Shown here: piece by piece, positions 31,720 through 43,960 of the stretch | How positions within the stretch are numbered: position 1 is the first letter of the stretch | Layout: each line of letters starts with the position of its first letter | Assembly: GCA_014529385.2 (NCBI GenBank) | Contig: CM043960.1 | Coordinates: forward strand, 35,821,396 to 35,885,395 | Reading direction: 5' to 3' | DNA: 64,000 bases | From: Adiantum capillus-veneris | Taxonomy: Eukaryota > Streptophyta > Polypodiopsida > Polypodiales > Pteridaceae | Position numbers and translations under genes: made by a program | The notes under the pieces: generated by a model | The model's database searches: none | What the model saw: the letters and a program-made list of their open reading frames with translations, nothing else | Told to the model about the DNA's origin: nothing

Positions 31720-34700
31720 AACAATCTAAGAACTTCTTGACCATTTTAAGTGGAAAAAACTCATGCCACAAGCACATGATTGGACTCCCAGACACTTGTA
31801 CTACCCATTTGGGCACAAAAAGGCCAAATGTGCACAAAAAAAATTGAGCAATAGAGTGGGATTTGGGGGTCAAATTTTGCTCAAAGATGAGAACCAAAAT
31901 GTCCAAAGGACTTATAGAATTGGGAAGGCAAAAAAAAGACACAAAATTCAATGTGTGTCTAGATTTATTTGAGCCCATTGGGGAATTAGAGGCCAAATTT
32001 GAAAAATATGGCCACACCATCAACTTCAATAGGCCCATTTTACCCTTGGGCAAGTGCCAAACTGCAAAAATTTGGTCAATGTGCCAAACCGATCTAAGTG
32101 TACAAAAGCAATAAGAGCATGCCAAAACAATTTGAGCCACAGAGAATGATGTAACATGAGTGCAAAAACCAGTGAAGGGTTTAAGGACCCAGTACTTGGT
32201 AGATGAGTACTTGGAGAAGGAGAACAAAGGGTTTTCTCACCATTTTGATGCCTACTGCTCATGGTACAGGGGTCCTTACTCTGCATTGGAAAGCTCTACG
32301 CGTTCCTTGCATGAGAGAATAAGGGGAGGTTAGAATTCCAATATTCAGCTACACAATCAACATCTTCACTTGGCATACCCTGATAAGTTCACCAACCTTG
32401 AAGTGCAGATCACCAATCAGTATACAACCCGAAACTTGGACCAAAAAGCACATACTTTTGACATGGGTATGACCCTATACTATGACCTCCTGTGGATAGC
32501 CTACAACATTGTCATCACACTCTAGAGAGAAGCTAAAAGCAAGAATAAAAGCTTCCTTGATGGATTCTTGGATTTGACAAGATTGGATTATGCTACACTT
32601 GAGCAAGTAAAGAATCTCCCACTACCCATTGTATTCCCAATGCAATATTCCAAAAGGAAGCTTAAAAGAGGAGCTAGAAAGATTAGGGCCATCCTCTTAA
32701 AGATCCCATATCTCCAAAGAAGCCGGGTCGGAAAGAGTTGATAGCCAACAAGAAGAGGTTTCTTCACAATCCAAAAGGAAGGTTGTCTCTTGATAGATGA
32801 GGAAAAATTACGAAGAGAAATTTGGGAAGACGCGGGGGGGGCGGGGCGGGGGGGGGGGGCCTAGAAGTCTTTTACTCTCTCCCAATTTGAAAACTCCCAC
32901 CACTTTGAGCACTTTGGTGAACAAGTAAAAACCAACAAAGAGCCTCAAACAAATGAGGAAGCAAAACCATTGGCCACAATGACCAAATTACTTGTGGAAA
33001 GTCCATGAAAATTGTCGAGCAAAGGGGCACAATTAGTTGGTAGTGCTAAAGTCTTATGTCCATTGCATGAAGACAAGGAGGATGGTCTTTCAAGCTCTAA
33101 AAACAAGTGTGATTTAGTGCTAGATAGGGAGAATTCACCCTTCAACACTGTAGTGCCTACAAGCCTTTACACCCTAATGTTAGACTCCAGAAATGAGGGG
33201 AGGATGACTCTTTTGATGAAGAGCCCAAAGACCAAGCAAAAGGAAAAGTTTTAACACCACCACCAAGCCCTCAACCTAAAGATGAGCACAAGGGACCAAA
33301 AGAGGTGGAAAATGAAGCCCAAAAATACATTGTCGAAGAGTCAGCCAAGGAGTTGTCCAAAACTATCCATGGTGAAAATTCTAGATAGTACCACCTCTTA
33401 CTATAGAAAAAGATAAGGGAAAATCCATCTTAACACATGACCTTGAAGGCTTGGCAAGAACAAAGAGATCAAGAAGCTGCTAGATAAAGAAGGTGAAAAC
33501 TCTGAGCTGAATACAGGATAAGAAGGTGTAAGATGCCATGGGAAAGCTGATATCCACTCCTCCTTGTTGAAGAAGCTCTCCTACAAGCATGAATTCAAGA
33601 CTTGTTGAAAGATGCAAAGTGGGAGAAGCTAAATACCTTTGGGGGAAGGATAGCTAGAGAGCTGAGGGAAATGGCGTACAAAAATGTTTATCTCTAAGGC
33701 ACCACCCTCTCAAGAGCAACCATGAATTACCTTGGATACTACCCAAAAGGAGGGATCAATGCTAGCTCCCTAGTGCTGAAGGAACTACAAAAAGGATCAT
33801 TAAAAACCTAAAGTGAAAATTGAAGAGACAAAACAATTTGAAATGGAGACATTAATAGACAAGCACACACAAATGCCAACTGTGGAAGAAGTCCTAGAGT
33901 TTCTAGTGCATATGGACTTCAGAGTCCAAGAGCTAACAAGAAAGATTTCCAATGTATTAAGGATAGCTTCCGAGGGAAAAGGGCAATTTCTATTGACTCC
34001 CCATTCAAGGGCCATCAATCTGGTGGTAGGAAAGATCAAGCCAGTCACCATTGGCAGAGGCCCTATTCTTAGAGATCTATTATCGTATGCTCAACCAAGA
34101 GTGGAAACACTAGGCCTTGTTTTGCTTGAATAGATACAGCATGCTAAAGAGGATAAGACAATATCCCTTACTTTGACTTTCCCTAAGGATGCGGGTGAGC
34201 TAGAGCGGCCAAGCTTACCAATGAGTGTTTCAATGACCACACAAAGCAGGCTATTTCCCTCGGTGGTCCAAAAGTACAATGATGCTATTGCACTCCTTTG
34301 AGTTGAAAAGGAAGTGGCCGTCACCGTAGAGAACAAAAAATTGGAAGCTGAAAGACAAAGGGAAAGAATAAAAGGTAAAATATATCATTGAGAAGATGTA
34401 CAATGTTAGCAACAAGCATATGCAGTTTGATGAATGTCAAAAGCAGATCATGTTGGACAATCTGAAAGAGCAATTGGCGGCAGCTTTGGAGGTTGAAGAA
34501 ATTTCTAAAGAGGATAACACATTACTGCAAACACAATTAGCTTCCTCACAACAAGTGTTGCTAAAGGTCTTGGCTATGAGAAGATGGAGGGACACAACCT
34601 ACTCTACCAACGGTCCCTCTGAGTGAGATGTTGGCTTTGCGATAGTAGGTGGTTACCAACACTCAAGACCTCACCAATGTCCAACAAGAATTTGCAAGGC

Positions 34701-36420
34701 TTAGACAAGAAAACAAGGATCTAAAGGACAAGCTCATGGCAATGGAAGAGGCTGTTGGACCCAATAAACCAAGATGAAAAACTTTGCAAGGTGAAAATTA
34801 CTACCAGAGTCATTGAGGCTGAGGTAGAGCTAAAAATACTGGCAGATGAGTGTAACCATCAAATCAAAGAGGTCAAGGAACTTAGAAATAAGATACAGTC
34901 TAATCAACTTTAGGTGAGCTCAAACCACCTAATATCCACTCAAGGATTTTCACTAACACATGAAGACCCTCTCACATTGGACCAAGAGGTAGTGGACCCA
35001 TAGGAAAACAAACATCCATGGAAATATGTAAAAAAGGCATTTGATTCCCTTTCAGGACCCTATAAGGGACAAGTGGTAGTGGCACAAAATCTTGAGGACA
35101 CCATGAAAGATCTACCCCTCTATCGGCTTGAGGATGACATACTTTTTTGGCCCATGGACATCCTTTGCATTGAAGATTAGTAGGAATGGAAAGATTTGGA
35201 AATAGACCATGCCATTCCCACTCGAAGCAAGTATGAGAGGCTAGCTGATCCAGCCAAATGTTATTCTAAATATCTCTATGATGGCCTGCTTGAGTGGAGA
35301 ATGGAGTGGTTCTATTGCTTTCCTAAATATTAGCAAATCTCTTCTACTCTACTCAAAAACAGTGGATGGATCCCACATATTTCCCAAATCCCCATCACCA
35401 TACATGGGAAGATTTGAGGGTGCTCGTACAGAAATTCCCCTTGGCACAATACTTTTTTGCATTTCCATCTGTACTACCTAGGAAAGTTCTCATTGAAGAA
35501 CGGTTTCCAGAAGTTGATAGGGACATGATGTGAATGTATTCTTTTGGTACTAACATGAATTGTTGAAGGAGGCCGAGAGCTCATGCTGATGCACCCATGT
35601 TGTATAGACTAGCAATTGGAGAGCAAGGCATGGCCTTCAATCTCAATGACTTGATTGTAGAGGAAAGGATAGTGCAAGGAATATTACCATGGGTCCAATT
35701 TTTTCCAAGTCACTATCTCTTGGCCGTGGAAGAAATGGTACAAACATGCTCCCACACTATTTTGGAAGTCATGCTTCATTTTGTAAAGATACCAAGCCCA
35801 TGCACCATCTAAACGCTTTGAAGAGGCTTTAGAAGAATGACCTCTCTATCTAGAATGGAAAAAGAATAAAGAAGATAGCAAAATATGTGGTGCATACTAG
35901 AAAGAAAGATGAAGAACACACTAAAATACATGATGAGATCAATCAGGCTCTAGCTTGAGTGTGCAGTGGCAATACCTACTCAAGCCGCTGCCAAAATTCG
36001 CAACAAGGCTCAATCCCAAATGCAAAGGATTGAGCAAGGAGAAGTAGAGAAGGCAAGGATCAGAGCAGAGCAACTGGATCCACGTGCTGCACTAAAGAGA
36101 GAAGACTACATATCTAAATTGGCCAAACTGGTAAATCCACCAATGAAGACAATAGTGGAACCACATGAATCTACCACCCAACAACAAAAGACATTGTCTC
36201 TACCACCTCCACCTCCATAAAAAAGGCCACAAATACTCGTTGAAGATCCTTTTTCTCTCCTACAACCAACATCGGAACCTACGACAAGCTTACACACATC
36301 ACAAACATGAGCAAGGAGTGCAAAGTTGTAGCCTCCTCCAAAGGTTTAACAACATCCAAGGAATAAAAGCATCCAAGCACAAGAAGAAATGCATGGAAAA
36401 GTTGTGGATCAACTGCTAAG
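31720..36420 (+). pseudogene. Decayed body of a large retroelement derivative
   Basis: Many short plus-strand frames with a common compositional style (rich in K, E, Q), interrupted by stops. Recognisable blocks are 32200-32520 (DEYLEKENKGFSHHFDAY, DMGMTLYYDLLWIAYNIVI) and 33813-34133 (VEEVLEFLVHMDFRVQELTR). Two coiled-coil-like blocks follow (VENKKLEAERQRERIKG near 34320-34370; NLKEQLAAALEVEEISKEDN near 34460-34520), then 35966-36220 (KIRNKAQSQMQRIEQGEVEK). No RT, integrase or zinc knuckle is found. The 700-bp LTR-like repeat follows directly at 36439. I infer a gag-like or accessory protein region of a LARD-type element. The protein itself is not recognised. Confidence 0.4.
32831..32860 (+). 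repeat. G-run cluster, possible quadruplex
   Basis: Runs of 8, 4 and 13 G residues separated by single C residues. This could fold as a G-quadruplex, or the run lengths may be uncertain. Confidence 0.6.
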
Positions 36421-36438
36421 AGGACTGAAGCTGTAAGA

Positions 36439-37130
36439 AATGGACTAAAGCGACAAGAAGGTCCAAAGATGGCCACCATTTTTGCATCATTTTGCCCGCA
36501 CGCCACTATGTGGTTACAACTTATCAAGCCAATGTAATTATGATATATAAAATCCCACTTTTTGGTATACAAACCCTTAAGAGTTAATTGGGGAGCTAGG
36601 AAAATTTTATTGTAATTATTTGGTACTCACAAAGCCCAAAACTAGGCACCAAAACCATAATTAATTGATTTTGACCTGCCAAAAGTGAACCCTAGGTTTT
36701 GAGCCCCATTATGATAAATATTAACTTTTAGCTCATTTTGGGGGTTACAAAGTTAGAGAGCTAATCACATCAAGCTTGCTTTGTTAACACCAAGGAGATT
36801 TCATAACTGCCTCATCCACTCGAAGGAGCTGTTTACTTGTATTCTTTTGCTCGCACATGCTTCCTTATGAATAGAACCAATGCTTCTCCTCTCTCTTTTT
36901 CTTTGTGAAAATATAGAGGAAGTATCTAATCAAGTTTTTTTTGTCATTTTGAGTGCTTGATCATTGTGTCGTGCTTCTTGATTAATATGTAGTGCCATAG
37001 GTTGTGCATAATACTATGAAGAAGTGGGTGACGGGCTTGTTTAGTCATTTGTGCACACACATTGCTTTCTTAGTGCATACATGGAGTAGCCACATCATTT
37101 TCATCTTGCATTGAACAAGGACCATTGAGC
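36439..37130 (+). repeat. 700-bp dispersed repeat, copy 2 (LTR-like)
   Basis: The partner of 11407-12107 in the same orientation, with numerous substitutions and small indels. It follows the decayed coding body as a 3' LTR would. Confidence 0.7.
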
Positions 37131-37933
37131 ATTTGACGGTTTGAGAGTTTCACAAGTAGGAAAGAGTAGGTATAGTTTTCCAAGGCGGTAGGTATAGGAG
37201 TAGTAGGTGCGGTTGACCTTACAATGTTGCCAATATGCATCTCTCAAGACCACCATGTAGTGGCGTGTGTAGATAGTGTTTTCTCTCTAGGCTAGGGTCA
37301 ACTTCCAAGTTCGTCGGATTGACAATTTTGTCAGTTGCAATGCTATACTACTATGGCTACAAAACCTTCTTTTGGCACCGAAGGACAAAGCTTAAGATGT
37401 TGCATGGTTGCTTGCATTGCATGCTTCTTGGATTGCATATTATCTCGACATGTAATTGCTTATGCCTACATTTTTTTAGGCATTTGGTGTGTTGCAAAAG
37501 GTTTACACGGTCAATCATAGTCACGATGAGATTGTTAGTAAAGAGCTTTTTGGAAAAGAACGTTGTGGCTGCTACATTGATGAATATGTGAATTATTCAT
37601 GAAAGCACAAAAGTGCTTGGCAAGCTTCATTGAAGTTGTTGTCTCTTGGAGTGCATTGATTGTAGGATAGGAAGTATGAGTAGCATGAGGGCATTTTCAA
37701 TGAATGCAGAGTGAGGGTATCTCTATAGATGCAATCACCTATGCTTGCCTCTTGAATGTAGTGACATCGTTCAAAAAGTTGACATGAGAAAATACTGTTA
37801 CAAAGTAGAATGCTCTAATAATTTTTTCTAAAAATTATAAGATATTGTGGATTTGTACTACATCTGTCATTTCAACAATCATGGTGACTTTTTGAACATG
37901 TAAACGTTCTTTTTGTTATTTTTTGTAAAAGTA

Positions 37934-37964
<31 letters not shown>

Positions 37965-38308
37965 CACGCAAGAACAAGGTTTTGAGAAATATGAATAAAG
38001 AGAGCCTCATGCAGATTTGCTTTGTAAGTTTGTCTCTGCATCTTTATTTCAGGGAAGTGAAAGGAGCAAAACAATGGCTTAAATAACTTAAAATATGAAT
38101 GGCACCCAAAGTATCTTCAACATAGATGGAGACACAAAATGAGCAACAAAAGACCATCTTGAACTTATTTCCACTCTTTTCTTTTTGTTTTGTGCATTTG
38201 TAGATACCATCGATAGACCACATGGTTAGACTAATCTTAATCCAAGAGTTTTAAAAAGTGTCTCCCAAACCAATAAAAGCAAGAATCATGGATCTATTAC
38301 AATTTCCT

Positions 38309-38309
<1 letters not shown>
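37131..38309. other. Non-coding, no recognised gene
   Basis: It contains an imperfect (CA)n at 37934-37967. Short frames at 37319-37591 have no domain. Confidence 0.5.

Positions 38310-38345
<36 letters not shown>
38310..38345. repeat. Poly-C tract, 36 bp
   Basis: An uninterrupted C run that replaces the first bases of the adjoining 5' LTR. Confidence 0.95.
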
Positions 38346-38347
<2 letters not shown>

Positions 38348-38442
38348 GGTCATGGGCTAGTGTGAAGTAGGGCTTGGGGGTTGCTTATATATATGCATAT
38401 GGTTGGGTGGAGAGCCAAGGCTTCAGTACCCTATGCCTTAGA
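38346..38442 (+). mobile_element. 5' LTR of Gypsy element, very short
   Basis: It matches 43055-43148: GCTAGTGTGAAGT, GGGCTTGGGGGTTGCC or its variant, GGTTGGGTGGAGAG and CCTATGCCTTAGA. Its first bases are lost at the poly-C tract. A primer site follows within two bases. Confidence 0.75.
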
Positions 38443-38443
38443 G

Positions 38444-38455
38444 TGGTATCAAAGC
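38444..38455 (+). promoter_or_regulatory. Primer-binding site (initiator-Met tRNA type)
   Basis: TGGTATCAAAGC, one base from the common TGGTATCAGAGC. Confidence 0.8.
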
Positions 38456-38540
38456 TATTTTTAGAAAAAGGATGGTGTGGCCTTGGGCATGCACATGCAA
38501 CCATGGAGAGGAGGATATTGAAGAAAAGCTTGGTAAGGAC

Positions 38541-38543
<3 letters not shown>

Positions 38544-38604
<61 letters not shown>
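38544..38604. repeat. (CA)n microsatellite
   Basis: About 30 CA units within the leader of the Gypsy element. Confidence 0.97.
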
Positions 38605-38606
<2 letters not shown>

Positions 38607-39199
38607 TTTGTTCGACCTCTGCCATAGCTCGCATGGATGGGCATGCTGGTTTCGTGCTAGCCAAAGGAAGAAAAAAAAACACTTCTACAGCATAGCCATC
38701 TGACCCTCTTGCAGTGTATTGGCTCTCTTTTCTTCTTTCCCTTGTTGCCTGCACCAGAGTCCATAGCCATATCTCCATTGGGTTCACACATAAACCCAAC
38801 TTTGGGCCAAAATTTGGGCTAAGGTATGGTTCCCACTGATCAAAGGTGTCGCAATAGGGGTCGATCAAAGGGGGTCGGTCAAAATCCATTAATCTTGTAC
38901 TTGTATTGGATTTGAGCTCGGAATCAAAGAAGTAACATTGGAAAATTTTCAAAATTTTTAGAATTTATATGAAAATTACTATACGCTATTACTTGTGCCA
39001 CACATGACTTTGAGCAATAATCAAGTGCCGCAAGGATCATCGTTTGGAGGAATTTTGCAATCGTAATAAGCAATTTCGGTGAATTATTTTGACTAGTTGG
39101 CGCGATAAATTGCCACCTAGTGTTGCGGTTGATCTTCTACTACTTTTACTAGTGCAGTTTGCGAGGAGGGTCTTGATACAAGGTATTACTTTTTCCATT

Positions 39200-40300
39200 G
39201 CTCGCACAACACATGGATTCAGACATAGACATGCATCATACTTTCAATTTTGAAAACCCTGCACCAGTTCGCCTCCTGTTGCCCTTCAATTGGCTACTCT
39301 CATGGAGGGTGCACACACGACAATTGGCCAAGAAGATAGCATAGAACCATGTGATATGCAAGAGCATAACAAATATGCATGTCTGTTTCAGAGTCAAATT
39401 CTGCATAGTTGAATGCTAACATAAGCAAAATGTTTGATTTGCTTGTGCAATTCATACAATTGTTGGCCAAGGGCCCTGTTAATGAGAAAACTAGGTTTTC
39501 TTTGGCCCGAGTCTACAGGAACAAGGTTCCAATTTGGATGTGTTGCCCCTTCTCTCTTAGAAAGAGATGGATGATTTGTTAAAAAACACCAAGCCACTAA
39601 CTTTTTGAGGGGAGGAAAAGGAGCGCAACAAAGATACGGTGAGCATATTCATGAGCAAATGGGATGCTATTATGATCTTAGACGAACATTGGATGCAATC
39701 AAGACACTACAAACAATTCACACTAGAGGATAAAGACTATGAATGGTGGATGTCATTCAAGGAGAAGGGCATGATACCATGGACATGGGCAACCTTTGAG
39801 GACGTGTTTAGAAAAGAATTTTTGCCCACCAATGAAAACGGACATAAATTGGACTACATTGGACAAGTGCTCTATGCGTTAGCATAAGACACTGCTTCAG
39901 TACATTTCACACTACCGCGATGTGATCCTCAAGGTAGAGGGTTTAGACACCTTCCGAAAAGTGCATGCGTTCATCTGTGGGTTAACACTAGAACTTAAGA
40001 AGTACGTTAAAACATAAGATCTCAAGACTCTTGAGGAAGTTATAGTGTAGGCTCATATCCATTGCTTAGCACACACATGCTTGACACTTCACATGCAAAT
40101 GCACGAGCATCTCATGGTCATAATAAGAGAAAATTTGTGGTACTTGGATTTTATGCATCCAAAAACCCCAAGCATCTGTCCAGTGAAGAGTTTGAGAAAA
40201 CAAAGAAAGATAAGCTATGTTTTAACTGCTTAGGAAGTGGACACAACAAAAAGGATTGGCGCAAGTGGAAATTTAGTGCCCAAGGTAAGTAAAAAGAAAT
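39200..40300 (+). pseudogene. Gypsy gag with zinc knuckle, broken
   Basis: Gag would package the element RNA. The 39639-39887 frame carries a Retrotrans_gag signature (FTLEDKDYEWWMSFKEKG, FEDVFRKEFLPTNEN). It is followed by a frameshift and stops near 39885-40060. The 40062-40292 frame contains the knuckle CFNCLGSGHNKKDW, in which the final zinc-binding Cys is replaced by Trp. The gag start is probably near 39210 (MDSDIDMHHTFNFENP), but a stop breaks that reading. Confidence 0.8.
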
Positions 40301-40304
40301 ACAC

Positions 40305-40541
40305 ATGGTGCAATTGCTTCCCCTAGAGTCCTCTTCTTGCTTTTCCAATGTGGAAGTAACACATACCAAAGTGGTGCACTTGTGGTGTCTTACGGGCTCC
40401 ATGTGGCACCCGACCTTTGATCCACACTTGCTGGTGCATATGTATGGGTTTGTCCAAGGTCAAATGTTGAGAACCTTGGTAGACGACAGTGTGTCGCATA
40501 ATTTCATTTATAAGTTAGTGAAACGGCTCAATTTGCGCTAG
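40305..40541 (+). pseudogene. Gypsy retropepsin remnant
   Basis: GQMLRTLVDDSVSHNFIYKL aligns with the retropepsin active-site strand of plant Gypsy elements (D-S/T-G-A-S/T-HNF). Here the catalytic triplet reads D-D-S and the following Ala is Val, so it should be inactive. Confidence 0.75.
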
Positions 40542-41025
40542 ACCCCTGGTTCCCACTGCTATAAGATAGGCATGATTAACGGGCATGATGTTGAGGTGTG
40601 GGATGCACAAGTAATGGGCGTACTGTTGAAGATTCAAGGGCATGTCCTTAGATTTTCAATTCATGAATATGTATCGAACAGATGTGGTACTGAGTCGAGA
40701 GTGGTCATACGGGTTAGGTCCTCATGAAAGCTTAGCTGTGAGCATAATAGTTTGATGTTTGAATCCAATGGTGTGCATGTGCTATTGTTGGGGGGAAAAG
40801 ATGTAGATTCCTCACCATTTATTTGTACGGTCAAGCTTATGAAGCTCTCTTCTTAAGATGAAATAGAAAGAACTCTTTTTGTGCTACTCACTGTGTCTTT
40901 TTTGTTGAATATTGATAATGGTTTAATAAATAATGCTTCCTCAATGTTGCATTGTTCTCTCTCTTCTCTTTTATCTCTTGCTACTTTTCTATCACGAGAA
41001 TAGGCAAATGCTGCTAGTTAATTAA

Positions 41026-41760
41026 AATTACTAGTAATGGAATACAAAGATGTGTTTCCAGAAGATCTACCACTAGGATTACCGCCGACACGTTCTGTGA
41101 AACATGGCATAGACATGGTTGCAGATAGTAAGCCTGTTAGTAAACAACCCTATATAATGAGTTATTGCGAGGCTATTGAGGTGGAATGTTAGCTTTTTGA
41201 CCACCTCAATAGAGGGTTCATTCAACCTAACTCTTCACCATGGGCCTCTCCCATTTTGTTGTTGTTGAAGAAAAAGGAAAATAGTATGTGCATGTGCGTA
41301 GACTATCGTGGCACAATCGTGGTTACAATTAAAATTAAGTACCTGCTACCACGAGTGAATGAGTTTTTTGATAAACTTACCCATGCTCGTATCTTTACAC
41401 AAATAGATTTGCGATCAGGGTATCATCAAGCACGCATTAAGCTTGCTGATATACCTAAAACTATTTTTAAAGCAAGGTTTGGTTACTAGAATTTTTTGGC
41501 TATGCCCTTCAAGTTGACCAATGTGCCAGCTACTTTCATGACACTTATGGATAGTGTCTTGAAACCGTATTTGAGCAATTTTGTTATTGTCTTTCTCGAT
41601 GACATCCTAATGTATAATGCCTCTAGGAAGAGCACTTACAACATCTGAAGCATGTGTTTGAATTACTACAGCAAAACAAATGATATGCAAAGGAATCCAA
41701 GTGTGACTTTCTATACAATGAGAATCACTATTTGGGGCATATAATTTCAGTTTTGCCGGC
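41026..41760 (+). pseudogene. Gypsy reverse transcriptase, broken
   Basis: It opens with YKDVFPEDLPLGLPPTRSV, then RGFIQPNSSPWASPILLL, MCVDYRGT, FTQIDLRSGYHQARI and, past a TAG at 41487-41489 in the same frame, the catalytic VFLDDILMY. Another in-frame TAG lies at 41189-41191. A frameshift near 41633 moves the tail (CDFLYNENHYLGHIIS) to another frame. All core RT motifs are visible, so the family call (Ty3/Gypsy) is firm. Confidence 0.88.
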
Positions 41761-41844
41761 CCTCATATGGATAAGTCAAAGTGGATGTCATTTGTTAATG
41801 GCCTTCTTCCAAACATCTGGAAGAACTTTATATTTTCTTGAGAT

Positions 41845-42320
41845 TTGGAAGTTTTTACCGCCGGGTTGTTAACTATGCTCGCACTGTTGTTTCTTAGTGA
41901 AAGTCAAGGGAAAAAAACTTTCAGTGGGGAGAAGTTGAGTTTTGATGCTCTCAAGGTTGCACTAGCTACAACGGGAAGGCTAATTGCATTTGGAAGCAAG
42001 AGATTAATTTTTGCACAAGATAATTATTTTGCTTATGAAAGAAACTCTATGCAATAGTGTCCGCTTTGAAAACGTGGCAACATTTTTCGTATGGGGCTCA
42101 ATTCAAAATTGTGTTTGACCATGAGAGTATAAAATGGTTTACACAACAACTTGATTTGAAGGGTCAAAAAGCCAGATGGGCTGAGATTCTTTGAGAGTAT
42201 GATGCAAAGCTCCGATATCGCAAGGGACAATACAACGTGATAGGTGATACTCTTAGTCGTATGTTTGAAATCAACTCGCTTCTCTTTAGAGAGCTTCAAA
42301 GAATCTTTAAAGGGCAAGTA
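41845..42320 (+). pseudogene. Gypsy RNase H remnant
   Basis: FSGEKLSFDALKVALA and RLIAFGSKRLIFAQDNYFAY, then in another frame ALKTWQHFSYGAQFKIVFDH and LRYRKGQYNVIGDTLSR. A segment that should hold the first catalytic Asp (SDAS-type) is missing between FDALKVALATTG and LIAFGS. Stops occur at 42055 and near 42195. Confidence 0.8.
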
Positions 42321-42577
42321 TAAACATTATGAAGCATATTTCAACGTGCCTAGCCATGTCAAAACGAGAAATCCTTGTCACTGGTAGAGTATGATGTAAA
42401 GCTCCAGTATCGAAAGGGATGACTCAACATGATAGGTGATACTCATAGTCGTATGTTTGAAATCACCTCTCTTCTCTTTATAGAGCTTCAAAGAATCTTT
42501 AAAGGGCAAGTATGAATGTGATGAAGCATATTTCAATGTGCCAAGCCATGCCAAAATCAAGATTCCTTGTCCTCACT
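42194..42577. repeat. 192-bp tandem duplication of the RNase H end
   Basis: AGAGTATGATG begins copies at 42194 and 42386. Both encode the RNase H terminal motif region and end at a CATGCCAAAA or CATGTCAAAA sequence. Confidence 0.9.
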
Positions 42578-42714
42578 GGTAGTGTTTCTCTTTCCACCAC
42601 ATCTAATTCTTTTGAGGAGGATATGCAAAGATGGAAGAATTTTTCATAGATGATGGGTACCTACTCCACAGGGGGAGAGTTTGTGTACCAATAGACATAG
42701 ACAAAAAGCAATCT

Positions 42715-42870
42715 TTTACCTTTGCACTCTGGTAGTCATCCGGTTTTTCATGTAAGTCGTTTATGTAAACGCTTGTATAGGGACGACAATGTCATTGACC
42801 AACAAATTTTGGGTTGAATTCATTGAACCTCCAACTCAGTCGCATGAACCCGAGTGCATTTAAAACTATC
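42715..42870 (+). pseudogene. Gypsy pol extreme C-terminus
   Basis: SGSHPVFHVSRLCKRLYRDD is the typical sequence after the integrase in plant Gypsy elements (HPVFHVSxL). The integrase HHCC and DDE domains that should precede it are absent, so about 1.5 kb has been deleted between RNase H and this point. Confidence 0.75.
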
Positions 42871-43035
42871 ATGATTTATGTACTCGTCACAATGTGTGTC
42901 ACGATTTATGTACTCGTCATAATGCATGCCGTAAAGCATTAAATAAGTGGAAAGACCAGTCTGAAGAAGGTAAAAAACATTAGTTTTCTTGAGAAGAAAT
43001 TTCCTTCCTTTGTTTTTGAGGATGAAAACACTTCT

Positions 43036-43049
43036 CTAAGGGGGAATAA
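43036..43049 (+). promoter_or_regulatory. Polypurine tract of the Gypsy element
   Basis: AAGGGGGAATAA directly before the 3' LTR start TGTTAGGCC. Confidence 0.7.
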
Positions 43050-43148
43050 TGTTAGGCCATGAGCTAGTGTGAAGTCGGGCTTGGGGGTTGCCTATAGAAA
43101 GATATAGGGTTGGGTGGAGAGACAAGGCTTCATCATCCTATGCCTTAG
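43050..43148 (+). mobile_element. 3' LTR of Gypsy element, about 99 bp
   Basis: It begins TGTTAGGCCATGAGC. Similarity to the 5' copy ends at CTATGCCTTAGA. After that the two flanks diverge: the primer site on the left and CCCCACCCCTCTCACG on the right. Confidence 0.7.
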
Positions 43149-43546
43149 ATCCCCACCCCTCTCACGCACACATACACATCCCCTTCTAGTTTTTTGGATT
43201 ATCCTAATTGTGGGCTAGATGAAGGGACACACAATCAAATCCGTGGAATAAAACACCCAGGGAACAGACCCTTATAAAGCCCAACCTCTTTTGGGTGACA
43301 CTAACATGTTTATACCTTTGGGACTCTAGAATAAAAAACTACTAAGACATCCCCCTTAATGGCTTACACATCTATAGTGTACCATGCAAGAAAGAAATGT
43401 CCCACTCTTTATAATCATACTACCCCACTCACAGGAGTGTATATGGGCAAGAAGAAACCTTTTTCAAGAAATGGTGGAGCCATGGCACCCCAAGAACTCG
43501 TATTCAAAGAATTGGCGAAAGAGGAGCGCTATTACTTAAGGGTTGT
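43149..43546. other. No recognised gene
   Basis: A frame starting at 43359 (MAYTSIVYHARKKC) runs into the tandem duplication. It has no known domain. Confidence 0.5.
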
Positions 43547-43960
43547 CACTAGGGATGCGTCTACTTGCATAATTTATGAAAAGTTGCTTGGCCCCTATGC
43601 CTTCTCCGATGAAGATTTCCAATCATGTTTTCCATGAAGTCTTCGTTTTTCTATGCATGTAATTGGTGTACACTTGCTAGAACATATGGGTAGGGCTCTT
43701 GACACTTGCCTTTCACAAACATAACCAGACTTTTTGTGTCTAGTTTGTGATAGTGGTAAGGATGCATCTACTTGCATAATTTATGAAAAGTTGATTGGCC
43801 CATATACCTTCTCCGATGAAGATCTCCATTCAGGTTTTCCATGAAGTCTTTGTTTTTCTATGCATGTAATTGGTGCTTGCTGGAACATATGGGAAGGGCC
43901 CTTGACACAAGCCTTCCACAAACATAACCCGACTTTTTTGTGTCTAGTTTGTGATGGTGG
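43547..43960. repeat. 207-bp tandem duplication
   Basis: GATGCGTCTACTTGCATAAT at 43554 and GATGCATCTACTTGCATAAT at 43761. The second copy ends in GTTTGTGATGGTGG. Both copies include TTCTCCGATGAAGAT. Confidence 0.9.

Noticed and set aside
38374-38952. Frames reading TH or VC repeats
   Set aside because: Products of the (CA)n tract at 38544-38604 within a retroelement leader.
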